Assembly (NCBI RefSeq): GCF_000346465.2 | Contig: NC_034013.1 | Span: 4,881,791 to 4,945,790 of the forward strand | Length of the DNA: 64,000 nt | Reading direction: 5' to 3' | DNA from: Prunus persica | Taxonomy: Eukaryota; Streptophyta; Magnoliopsida; Rosales; Rosaceae | In this document: positions 9,699-20,945 of the stretch, piece by piece | Position numbering within the stretch: the stretch's first letter is position 1 | Layout of the letters: every line of letters starts with the position of its first letter | The notes under the pieces: generated by a model | Database searches by the model: none | What the model saw: the letters and a program-made list of their open reading frames with translations, nothing else | What the model was told of the DNA's origin: nothing | Program-made: the position numbers and the translations under genes

Positions 9699-10091
9699 AT
9701 GAGTGACTCAGGAGGAGCTATGAAGCTGATGATGGTGATGATGGCCATGACCATGCTCACCACAAGCCATGGCATTGGCATCCCCATCAACACCAGCGTC
9801 GTCACCGGCGGCTACTCCGCCTCCGGGTGCAATGGCCTCACCGACACGGGGTGCCGTCTTGCACACTCTGAGTTGGACTTTGACTCGGAGTTCATGCTGG
9901 ACTCGGAATTCAACATAAGGCTCCTCCAGACAAATGAATTTCATCCGTCTAAAGGGGCGTTAAATCCAGCAATTTCTCAGGCCTGTAACCGACCGGATCA
10001 TCCAGAAACGTGCAGAGGACCGCCAAACAAAATATCCATTCAAGAGCACTGCACGGATCAACTCAATAGGGCTTGCCACAGATATCCTTGA
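9699..10091 (+). CDS. RALF-like secreted peptide precursor, copy 5
   Basis: The protein has 130 residues. It starts MSDSGGAMKLMM with a hydrophobic signal peptide ending near TTSHGIG. The propeptide carries CNGLTDTGC and DSEFMLDSEFNIRLL. The mature region holds four cysteines in ISQACNRPDHPETC and EHCTDQLNRACHRYP, the same order as copy 3 but with different spacers. As in copy 3, the RRxL cleavage motif and the YISY-like motif are not present in recognisable form. The gene has a complete promoter block and no frame damage, so it is probably expressed. It sits about 1.1 kb after the dead copy 4, and its 3' flank is block B. Confidence 0.75.
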   Translation: MSDSGGAMKLMMVMMAMTMLTTSHGIGIPINTSVVTGGYSASGCNGLTDTGCRLAHSELDFDSEFMLDSEFNIRLLQTNEFHPSKGALNPAISQACNRPDHPETCRGPPNKISIQEHCTDQLNRACHRYP

Positions 10092-10129
10092 GCTCCTAAT
10101 AATCGGCTGCATAATTTCTATGCACTGCT

Positions 10130-11850
10130 ACTGGTGTCTTGTTTTTTTTTTTTTTTTTTGTTTTGTTTCTTTCGGATTCTTAATATTTAGTGCCCTACTC
10201 AATCAGCGTCAGTTTAATTTCTGTGTACGTTTGTGTGCTTTCGATTCTCCCTCTTCCTTTTTTTTTTTTTTTTTTTTTTCGTTTTATTAAAGAAGTGGAT
10301 TCGAACTTAAATGTTTTGTGATATCATTTAGAAGAACCGGTTGGCTGGTTCTTCAAATATTTGTGTGCTGTAATCGTGTTAACCAGTTTCAAGTCTATAT
10401 GAATTAGTCTTTCTTTTCAATGTCGGAAAAATAAAACATTACAATTTTTTGTGTGTGATTCATGTTTGGGGAACTTTATTTCAATCTATTGAAAGGCAAC
10501 TCCTTGCTTTATTAAAAAGATAAAAAAAACACCACGTACTTTTAAGTTCATGAATGAATTGAACAAACCCACCAAACATACCGAAAATGTCTACCTACCA
10601 TACTATTTACACCACAGCAACTTCTAAACACACGAATTCCTCTCCCTTCACATGTGAAATCCCCCACTGCAAATAGCGAGGCAACTATGAATGATGACAT
10701 TGGAGATCATGATGGCTCATGACTACCTTGAGAGAGTACCCTAGTGATATCTACCATGCATTTGTGGATAAACACTTGTGTAAAACGAGAATAACATTGT
10801 TTTACTATACCTGGTCAATCACGGTATGCAATGCTTAATAACTTTTTCACTTAGTATATTGTGATTAATCGAGGATAGCAAAACAATGCTATTCCCGTTT
10901 CACACAAATTTTTCTGTCAAGTGAAAGTATTAAATTTTAGAAGGTATACAAGTTTCAAGTAGGGGATATATCAAACAGAATCGTGAAGACCAATATGAAA
11001 ATCATAAAATTTGATGGAAAACGTAATGTTATTGACCCATGCCTTATTTGGGGATATAATCATTTGCCGCCGAAGAAGGTGTCTGACATCACACAATATA
11101 AAAAAGGTGAGTGCAATTGTCAGTTTATTATCTCTTGAATTGTATACCTGAGCATTTTCTTATTTTTTATGATACCTCTCTTGTGTTTTTTCCTGTTATT
11201 GAATCAAGTTAAGGTATTTTTTTCAAAAAATAAAATAAAAATATTTTAAATCGAAAATAGTGGGGCTCAACAAATTATGCTTAAGAGTCATTTTGATATG
11301 AAATACTACAGTTCTGATCTCTTGGACTACAGGGGTCTAAGAGATTTGTGGTCACTTAGCGTTGGATGTAAATTCAACGGTTCACTCACTCTTGCACTCC
11401 TTTTAAAAATTTTTTTTGAACCATTGGATTAATATCCAACAGTGAGTGACCACAATCTTTTAGACTTCTGTGGTCCAAGAAATCGGGACTGTGAAATACT
11501 ATAATCCTAAAGTTACAAATCCTTACCCTCATCTCTTCCACGAGTCTAGCCATCTAACCTTTGGTTTTTGACACTAGATTCATAATATGTGAATTAAGGT
11601 ATAGAAAGTTCCATTTTGAAAGTTGAGGGATCAAAGCTCAAGTCAATATAAAGTTCAGGGACCACAGCTAATAATATTGTTTTCTTTTTGTCAATATATA
11701 TATGCACTGTGGTCCAGCCAAGTTGAGACCAAACAGAAAGTGACATGAACTGAGCCCCATTACGAGAAAAAATGGAAGGCCACTCTCATTTCTCACTTCC
11801 ATTTCTTTCTTGATGGTTCATGGTGATAATGCTTTGATTTTGACAAAATA
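10130..11850 (+). repeat. Duplicated flank, block B (pair of block A)
   Basis: It is collinear with 4,480-8,135 but lacks the 1.9-kb insertion and carries a 183-bp MITE that block A lacks. It ends at 'gacaaaataaaactttag', where block A continues instead into the leader of copy 4. No coding sequence is seen. Confidence 0.8.
11309..11491. mobile_element. MITE, Mutator-like, 183 bp (copy 2)
   Basis: It belongs to the same family and has the same length as the element at 9195. The ends are CAGTTCTGATCTCTTGGACT and ...AATCGGGACTG. The 10-bp direct repeats TGAAATACTA lie at 11299-11308 and 11492-11501. The paralogous site in block A (about 7782-7800, 'gatatgaaatactataatcc') is empty with a single TGAAATACTA, which proves the insertion and the target duplication. 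Confidence 0.92.
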
Positions 11851-12694
11851 AAACTTTAGTTTCTATCCTTGAAACACTATTTATTTTCAGCCTTGCCCTT
11901 CAAATTTTCTGTACAATACTTGCAAGTTGCAGGACAAGGAACTGCCAACTTGCAACCACATCGTTATGGCCTAAACCAGCAAACATTTCTAATTCTCTCC
12001 TCTCTTCTTTAATAATATTTTTTATTTAACAAGTGATGGCCTAAATTACTCTAAATTAATCCAATTTACGAAAGAGAATTGACTGCATTGGCTGACTCGC
12101 CTAACACCGTACGCAATAATGTTATAGATAAACCACAAGTCAGCTTCCCACTAAGCTCATGTCAGTGTAGACATTGTTGTCCTTTCCATTTAAACAGCAA
12201 TACAAGTAGGACCTACCCAACAGCACCAAAAGGGACCTCAGAATGGATCACAACTTCACAAGACCTTCTATCAGATAAAAAGTTACAAACCCAAGTAGGA
12301 CTTTTTGTGTTTGGAACTATTTACAAGCAGAATTTTCACATGAGGCTGATTCACAGACGTGGCCAACCCTTGGCCATCCCAATCCAATTGTCAACATTCT
12401 GAAAATGACTTTTTCTTTCACTGTGGAGAGTAGGATATGATCAAAGTTTGCTTATTTCAATGTGCCTACATCTGACTATAGTCTCTTGACATGTGGTTTT
12501 TTAGTTGGGATGATGGGCAGTAAGCACATGAAGATCTGGTGGCTCCGAGACCACAATAGACAGCTGGTCCTCACCAATCAAGTGTCTAACACATGCAATA
12601 TTTGACAAAAAAGAACATTTTGCTAAAACATTATGGAGACTTTATTGCCTGAGGACCATACTAGCCTTGTGATCATGATGGGACCCGGTCCACA
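11851..12694. other. Intergenic, 3' flank of APRR2
   Basis: No gene is recognised on either strand. The part nearest 12,694 should hold the 3' UTR of the minus-strand APRR2 gene; no clear poly(A) signal was settled. Confidence 0.45.
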
Positions 12695-15600
12695 TCAGCG
12701 GGTGTTAGAGCGGTTGACGTGAGGAGGGATGTTGCAGATGCCTTGCCTTGATAGCTCATCTAGTACACCTTCAGTGGAAGGAGGCTTAAGGCCCAAAGGA
12801 AGTGGTAGCCATGGCTTGCTTATTGCCTCCTTCACAACCTTGTCAACTACCTCTTCTGCCTGCAAAAGACAGATAGCAAAAGAGATTAAATTTCATGTGC
12901 ATATTTGGAGTTTGGTTGTATGTTACCCTACCACTTAAATTATTTATGACTTGTCTACTTCAAGTAGCAAATTGATCCTATCCAATGTCATTCAATCACA
13001 TTGATACATGAATGACTCCATTGCCGTTCAGTTTGTTTTGCCATACTTTCCCCCTTGTATATACATAATCAATTGGATATGCAATTAATGCAAATCTAAT
13101 TGGATGTCGACATTTGCTCAAGTGAAAGATTGAATCTAAACCACGTATGCTACCATATTGACTCAAATGAAAACGACTGGCACTAGCTAGAAATTCAAGG
13201 TTTTCACATTGCTATACAAAATGAAATTCAATGTCTAAATTTAGAACAATGTACATAAAGGGTTTCTGGTGTTACCGGATGAAGGTCAAACGAATTATCA
13301 ACTACACCGGCGTGAAAACCTGCTGCATTCTGCAATTTAGAAACAAAGTGTGTGAAAGAAGATAGGGTTAAGATGCATGCCTAACATGTATGCGTGGTTG
13401 AAAGAACAATCAACAGATTAAATGACCAATGCATAAACAAAATGTAGAAGTTTTCATTGGCATACTCACTTGAGGATAAGAGGGATAACCACCTTGCAGA
13501 GGTGGCATTACAGGACAACCCCATGCATCAGCTTGCATCTGTAACATTAAAATGGGGCAAATACAAAAGAATCTCCTCAATGAATAATGCTAATGCCACC
13601 ATTCATATATATACTTGGGAAAGATGACAAACTTACCCCTTGATAAGGCTTCCAATGCCAACTTTCTGATGGTTGCCACTGGGGATAGCCAGGTGAACCC
13701 CACATCTGGACACCAGCTGGTTGACTGCCAGGTTGTCCCCACATAGGATAGACTGGTGCCATGGATAAGGAATTATTATAATGATATGGGGGAAAGGCCA
13801 TGATAGGCTTCTGATTCTGAGGATAATAACTCCTTTGAATTGGATCTCTAGGATGTGGCAATCTCCGGTCGTCTTCCTTGGGTAAGATGTGTCTCTTATG
13901 CATGCGATATTTCTGCATGATAACAATTGTCAATTACCCCATTAGGTCAGAATGGGGAAGGGGGATTATCAACTTGTTAGCACTGATCAAAACAAAGACG
14001 GACACTCAGAAAAGAGGATTAACGTAACTGAGATCATAGGATTTCAAACAATAAAAATGCTTGGTAGAAAAAGTTCTCGAAGCAAAATTTTATCTCAGTT
14101 ATGCGAACTGTATAGGATACGGCTTTCGATCATTTGCAACTATGGGGATACACATGCTTCAATTTACGAAGGAGAGCAGCAACAAAGACAGCTTCTTACT
14201 GATTCTCTTTTCTTATGTCTCAGTAATCAACAAATTTAGTATAAAAAGAGTTGTTATGCAATGCAATAGGTTTATCATAAAAACAAGTCTCAACAACATC
14301 TTAAGAGGTTCCAGCAATTATAGTTCCATCATCAAGCAAATGATAACTTGATTTGTTATCAAAGAATAAAATGCCCACCTGGAGATGGCTTGCTACATTA
14401 TGCCTTGTCAAACCTTCGGCTTTCATCAGCTCTAGTATTCGAGAAGGAATGGCTTGATCCACACCCAATTGTTCCACTGCCTGCACAAATTTCTTGTGCA
14501 GTTCAGGCGTCCAATCTACCTGAAACCAAAGACAAAACCCCAAATGCGATAAGATTGTCAAAACAATCATGTGCACTCATAATCCTTTCTAATGAAAACA
14601 AATTAGTACATCATTTTCCGAGAGGACTACTAGTCTACTAAACCTGCAACATGCTTTTAGGTGGACTAGTTTTTTCCATTTTTAAGGACAGCTGACAAGA
14701 CCAGAGCATCTTATTTTTTTGATAATCAAACTAAAAGGCAATGTTGTTTTATCAAGCAGTTGTTCTTCCAAGTCAATGGCAAGCTCAAATTTCGTGATCA
14801 TAGATTAAACTTATGAATATTCATAATCAGAAGAGTCCAGTAAAAATTTGCACCCTTACTTGATGAATATAAAAAAGACTAGGGTACACATGCATGCAAC
14901 CTTTTATTATGCACGCCTGGGGAAAATTGAGAAGCAACCAAATGCTAATGCTTCTCATGAACAGAAAAAACCGATGTTGCCAGCACCAGTATGGGGAACA
15001 ATTGGAAGAGATCAAACAATTTGACATGATTCTGAAATCCAAATTACCTTCATCTTCTTCCGATTAGATTTGCATGAATTATTGGGAGCAGATGCTTTAC
15101 TCAGATTTTCAGCAACACCACCAACGTCATTGGCACTGTTTCTATTATGCGGGTGCTGAGACCCATTAACAGAGTCATTTTCCTCTTTAACCACCCTTTT
15201 CCGAGTCATTTGAGGTTCACTCAGTTGAACTGTCCCTTCATCGATTGGATTGCCACATGTAGTTTCGACTGATTTAGATTCACTGTCATTCTCCCCACTC
15301 TCTTTCTCTGATAAGCAGTTAATTTGATCTTGGCAATCCCCATCAGCGAGTAATCGTGATCCCTGTTTAAGCTGCGGGGTTGAGGGAGCTGGGTACTTAT
15401 CACTTCCTACTGACTGCTCACGGTCACTTTCATGAACCCTGGAAACATTTTCTGTTTCTACTGAAATTTTACATTTCTGCTCTTCAGTTTCCTGTTTGAT
15501 CTGCAGTATGGATACTACAGATTCTTTGACAGGCTTCAGTGATTCAGAGATGGCACTCCCTCCTGCATTGAATGCCTGCTCAGGATTTACAAAATCAGAA

Positions 15601-17566
15601 AATTTCTACTTATGGCATTTGCATAAAACTTTGTGGTAGATCTTGACACAACGTTACCATACTGGACAGACCTTATGAACAACATGCTGCCAAATATTCC
15701 TGAGTTTGTCTTCCGAGAGTGGTTTCCGCAGGAACTCAACTGCACCAAGCTGAAAATAGATTGTCAAATATATGAATGAAATATGATTGACTGGAAAAGC
15801 AGTGTAGAATCTCCAGTTATGATTTGAGCAATAAGATGGTAGACCTAAATCGAAATCACCAAAATTAGCACTCCTTGATCAGGCAGCAGATTTCATAAGG
15901 AGAAGTTCACGGTGTTTGACTATTATTGAAATGAACTCTATGGGGGAAATATACCAGAAATCCAAACAGAGTAGAGCATGTTGCTGTTGCACTTTTGAAT
16001 TAAATAAGAGGTTAGAGCAAATATCTTACCGCTATACACTTCATCATGGTGCTTAGGCAATGAATGTTTGAAGTCACTGTAAAGAAGATTTGGAAGCTTC
16101 ACGTTAGAAATCAAGTAATATATTAGAAGCAACAAAGTTATCATTGACGTTAATGGTTAGTTATGCTTAATGATCTAACAAGTTATTCGAAACTCAGAAA
16201 GATACTAAACAATAAAACACAAAATATTTTTATAAAATGGTTAACATACAAAATCATCAAAGGAACTAAAACAGGAACAAATACAAATCATGAATAAGCA
16301 AAAGAAAAAATACAATTTTGTGTCAAATTTAAAATGGTTCAGGTTTACTTTATAAACTTACTAATGGTCGGCAAGTCCTTAGCAGTTTCGAGAAATTGGA
16401 AAACCCCATGGCCATTGCTTGCATTTACCTGGGACCATAAGTCTTATTAGGATATATCCAGCTACAGGAATGACAGCTAAAGCACTCTGAGACTATACTA
16501 ATCAAGGGAATTGTTCAAAAAGTTCTAGGTGCTGAACTGAGCATCACAATGGTATTAAAATACTGAATAAGATGAAACAGGTTTAGCTGAGAACACATTT
16601 TCTAGAAAATGCTCCACCAAAGAACAGAGTGGGTTCTTTTTTCGTTGGGATGTTCCAAACCAGCTAACAAGAATCAATGCTCCGAAGAAGCACGTCAGAT
16701 TTCTCTGAAAATAACAAAATTGAGTTATAGCTTCATTCAAGTTCAGTACCTCAACAATTGCAACTTGGAAACTTAGAGGATTGCTTGAAAATGCTGATAA
16801 CGCTTCGGTTTCATTGCAAAATGTAGTAACTGCAATAGACATGATGATGTTACCAAAAGAGTGTATACATGAATGCAAAACAGATGTGCGCACAAACTGA
16901 TAGAAAACAAACTTAGAAATTATACTGATAAAACAAAATAAAGATATGCTAGTTAGATCTAAACAGGATAACTTTGGTTTTTCCCCTGCATTCAACTTCT
17001 AATTTTAGTGCAGAGAAAAACATAAGTTTACCTTTAAATTCAAAATAAATATATAAAAAAACTGAAAGCCACTTTTCAACATTTGGATCACAAAAGTATA
17101 AATATGAAATTGGGATTTCAATTTATTTCTTTAGTGGAAAAGAGAAACGAGCTATGGTGATGGTGAGCAAGAAATTGATTCTTTTTCCATGGTCAGGTAC
17201 CTTTCTAACCTCCATATGACTAAAATCCAAAACCACATTCAAACGGAAGCAAGAATCCATCTATATAGAGAAGCATTATAAGTTGCTTTAATGGGAAAAA
17301 CGGGGGACCAGTATACTTATGGAAAATTAATGAAGAAATGGGAAAAGGGTGAAACCAGTATTTCTAGTTCAGGAAAGAAGGTTGTCTAAGAGAAAAAAAA
17401 TGATAAAAACAAAAAGGGAAGATAGAAATTTCTCACCAATATAATCCATGGCCTCAAGCTTTGATTTTATCTCGGCCGCAGAACTGTTGTCTTCATCAAG
17501 GAGAAGAACTTTAAGGCCCTTGGGGAAATCTTTCCACTCTTGCAAATCATTAGCAGTGCAAACCAT
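12695..17566 (-). CDS. APRR2: Two-component response regulator-like APRR2 (pseudo-receiver + GARP)
   Basis: My model has eleven coding exons (high to low): 17566-17437, 16829-16750, 16428-16362, 16076-16030, 15749-15672, 15575-15048, 14519-14379, 13912-13637, 13538-13470, 13329-13276, 12859-12695. Together they make 544 residues, and every junction keeps frame with GT-AG ends. Residues 1-134 form a receiver-like fold (VLLLDEDN near 20-27, FLRKPL near 114-119). The phosphoacceptor Asp is replaced by Glu70 (VAIVEV), so it is a pseudo-receiver. Residues 135-310 are acidic and low in structure. The GARP/Myb-like DNA-binding motif starts [19 protein letters not shown] at 311 and ends SHLQKYR across exons 7-8. 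A Pro/Trp/Tyr-rich C-terminus ends with [19 protein letters not shown], a signature of APRR2/GLK-related factors. Orthologues are nuclear regulators tied to chloroplast development and fruit or rind pigmentation. The exon 5 donor (AAG|GTCTGT) is weak. Confidence 0.93.
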
Positions 17567-18354
17567 AGCTGGTTTGGCATCGTTTCTCAGGCGGTCCTAG
17601 GAAACTGTGTCAGATCACAGCTTATAACCATCCAATGAAGTCTGCAAGATCCACATGAACCACACATCAGAACCATATTTTTGTTAACTTTAAAGATTCC
17701 CAGAACTAAAACATACATATTGGAGAAACCCCATTGCAAATTGAATATGTTTATGCACGATGTAACTGTTAGATCTTATTTCCAGAACTTTGTAATAAGA
17801 AGAACAAAGAGAACCAGATAACCCAAGTTCTCTGTTGGAATAAGCAGAAAGATTTTACCCAAGTGTAAAGATCTTATTTGGTAGTGCTAATTTTGCATAA
17901 CAACACAAATAGACATAAAACCCATGTAAGATCTCCGCCAAAGAACAAAAAAACTTACGAAAGATAAAGGACATCTTTGACCGTCAAAGAGGAAATGAAG
18001 AAAAATCAATAGAGAGTCTGAAACAAAAACTGGGAAATTTCTTCAGAGAGACTAAAAAGACAGACTTCAACCCACAAACGCATGCATGCACATATTGAGC
18101 ACAAAAGCACCCCAAAAAAACCCAGAGTATATAATGTCTCAAAACTAAGTTGCAGCAAGCAAACTAAACATAGACCAACATGATCATTACCTCCAAGAAA
18201 ATGCAGTGAAAGATAAAATCTTTCTTACTGTTTACCAAAACACCAAAAGATAAAATCTTTATCAGCTCCAGTATATGTAAAGATAAGGCTCTCTCTCCCC
18301 TCCTCGGGCTTTCTTCCACTTCTTTGGCTGTATATAGATAGAAAGCTGCTTATA

Positions 18355-18398
<44 letters not shown>

Positions 18399-18400
18399 TT
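17567..18400 (-). promoter_or_regulatory. APRR2 5' leader and promoter region
   Basis: Upstream of the ATG on the minus strand, an AG acceptor-like site ('gatcttgcag') near 17,650 suggests an intron in the 5' UTR. A (GA)n tract at 18,359-18,394 and the TATA-like 'tatctatatacag' near 18,327-18,340 suggest that transcription starts around there. This is inference from composition; no start was proven. Confidence 0.35.
18359..18394. repeat. (GA)n microsatellite
   Basis: About 18 AG repeats lie next to the inferred APRR2 promoter. GA/CT tracts are common in plant 5' leaders and make variable markers. Confidence 0.95.
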
Positions 18401-20135
18401 AAGTGCGTCCTCTGAAGGGTGTCTGTCTGAGACCTGCACAATTACCATCGGTTGTTTACGGACCACAGAATATGCAAAAGGCTCTCTCTTTAAAAGTTCA
18501 GTCAATATAACCTTTCTTCCCCTTTTTTTTTTACACCTACTTTTTTGTGAATATCACAAAAGAAAACTACCCAGAAATCACTTTTCCCTCTCATAAAGTT
18601 ATTTTTCTTTTAATTAAGAAATGATGAAGGGCAATCTCCTCTCCCAAGTTTAAGGATACCCAATGCTCTATCATTAGTATTAAAAGACTCCACATTTTTG
18701 TAAGGATTAAATCCACTTTGTCATATTATTTTATAATAATCTCACATAAGGAAATTTTTCATGATCTCAAGGTCCAAACTTTATATTATTGGAAAATGTT
18801 TTTATGTGCTTTATATTATATATTATTGGACCCAACAGAAGAAAATTATTTTAAGAAAATTATTGTACATCTTTTCGTTTTCTTCTCAGTGTATTATGCT
18901 ATCTGGTTATTGAATGAAATTCCTTTAAATAAAATAAAAAAAATTGTTAGGTCACAATATAGTTTGGACCTTGATAGTTAAGTTAATATTCATAAGGAAA
19001 TAGCTTAGGATATAATCAGAGACACCCAACCGACATTCAATTTAAATTCTTTGAGCCACTTGATTGATACCACAACACTCTTTTGTCTTTTCAACAGAGA
19101 GTGATTAAAGTGTCCTTTATTCTTTGATTTTGCTTTTCCTTTCCATTTGAAGTTTTTGGAAAGCCTAGCTTTTGCTTTGTTGTTTAGAGCCATAGACCCA
19201 CATAATAATATCACATTATTAATTTGAAAGAAAATAAAATGATATCATTCTTTTTTTTATTAATTATGACATCCTTCATTTCACTTCACTCACATGTGAA
19301 TTTTACATGCTTTTTAGCCTCCCACCATAAAAGCCTATGCAGACAACATCTCAATAAATAATGTAGAATGAAACACGTGAGTTTATATAGAACAATAAAA
19401 TTTTCATTTTAATAATAATAAGTAACAATGCCATGAGTGGTTGTTAATGTTGATAATTAATACTAGGATCTTTGACAATTAACCTAGGATAAGATGGAAA
19501 CCCATATATTAAGGCACTTCACTTTTCTTAATGTGTAATGGAAGTATTCCTACTAATCGTTTGGATTTATCAACTTTATTGTACGATCCATAACAAAAAC
19601 AAAAACTAGGGTTTTTACTCTCTTTTAAATAAAATAAAAAATTAAATAAAACATGCATGGTAAACATGTAAAAAAATTTGGGTTGTTTTCCTTTTCATTT
19701 CTTTTTCTATTACTTTATTTGTTTCCTTTTCATTATATTTGTTTGATGTGGGACTACTTTATGTGGGACTTTTGTCCTTGCAGTATCTGAGTTTAATTGT
19801 ATATAGTTCAACTGAATGTAAATAAGTTGAATGATAGTATAAAGTAAAATTGAAGCATTATAATTTATGATAAATATATATTCTTTTTTAAATTGGAAGT
19901 TGGGATGGGTTTGGGAGACTGACCCTCGATGAGGACTAGGACGAGGATTCTATAAAAATTCTTAAGGGATGGGGATGGGTAGGCATGTTGATGGGTCTGA
20001 GATGGAGCGAAGCACCTAAAATCTGACTTGACCCGATTTCAAAAAATTTCGACTCAATCTGGTCCAAAAATTCAACGAATCATTAACAACTAGATCCATA
20101 TAAGATTTGTTGAATTATCCGATAACCCAATCCGA
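18401..20135. other. Intergenic, AT-rich, no gene seen
   Basis: Both strands were read. There are short ORFs only, none with a recognisable motif or plausible exon pair. Confidence 0.5.
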
Positions 20136-20631
20136 ATTCTTTTAGAGATTTTCTATTTAAACCTCACACTTCTCTTAGTTCACCCCTACTTTTAACTTAA
20201 ATTTTCACAATTTCTAAGAAAACCCCACTATCTTCCCAATCTACTCTTAAATACACCCCAATCTGAAAAAATAAGAAATAAAAGAGATTTTCTATTTAAA
20301 CCCCACAATTTTCTTCGTTCATCTCAATACTTAAATCATTAAACAATATTTGTAGTATACATGAGATTTTGTTGTTTTCACAAGCTGTTTTTATCATGTG
20401 ATTAGATCATATGGGAAACTGTAGTTTGTTTGGTTTCGTTTTATGATGACAGTGAAAACCAATGACCACAACATCTTTTTTTATTTTTTACCCAACGGAA
20501 AAGTGACATTTCGCCTACTGAGATAATATGATATAATGAAGTCATTTGCTATTTGAGAACATTGCTACAGTAAAAATGGCATTTAAGATGATAATCGTTA
20601 TATACTTTTCTAAAACTTAATATGAAGAGTG

Positions 20632-20945
20632 TGTTAGTCTACAACCCAAACCGCCAGAATGAATATAACTCATGCTGCACGTGTCTGATAGGATGGTCAC
20701 GTGTCTGTTAGTTAGGATGAGCTGGCTAATGAGCTGGCTGGTTGTTATTGTTGTTAATCTGTTCTTAACTTAATGCACTAGTTAGTTAGCTAGTAGATAT
20801 ATATAAGTCGATTGTAAAACTCTGTATTCACTTAAGAAGAGAAAATCTGTTTGAGAACTCTATTCTGTTTTGCTTTCTCTCTCTCTCTTTCTCAATACTT
20901 CTAGTCTAAAGAAGCTTGATTTGGTTCATCTATGACTCCCATGAA
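20632..20945 (+). repeat. 5' LTR of copia derivative, 3' end deleted
   Basis: It begins TGTTAGTCTACAACCC directly after the target repeat GAGTG (20,627-20,631). It matches the 3' LTR to 20,945 with only a handful of substitutions and one CT-repeat difference. It stops 11 bases short of the LTR end and is joined straight to reverse-transcriptase coding sequence. It carries a TATA-like 'agatatatataag' near 20,796. Confidence 0.9.

Noticed and set aside
12079..12402. 107-codon + strand ORF near the APRR2 3' end
   Set aside because: No recognisable motif, no signal, unsupported composition, and it lies in non-coding flank.
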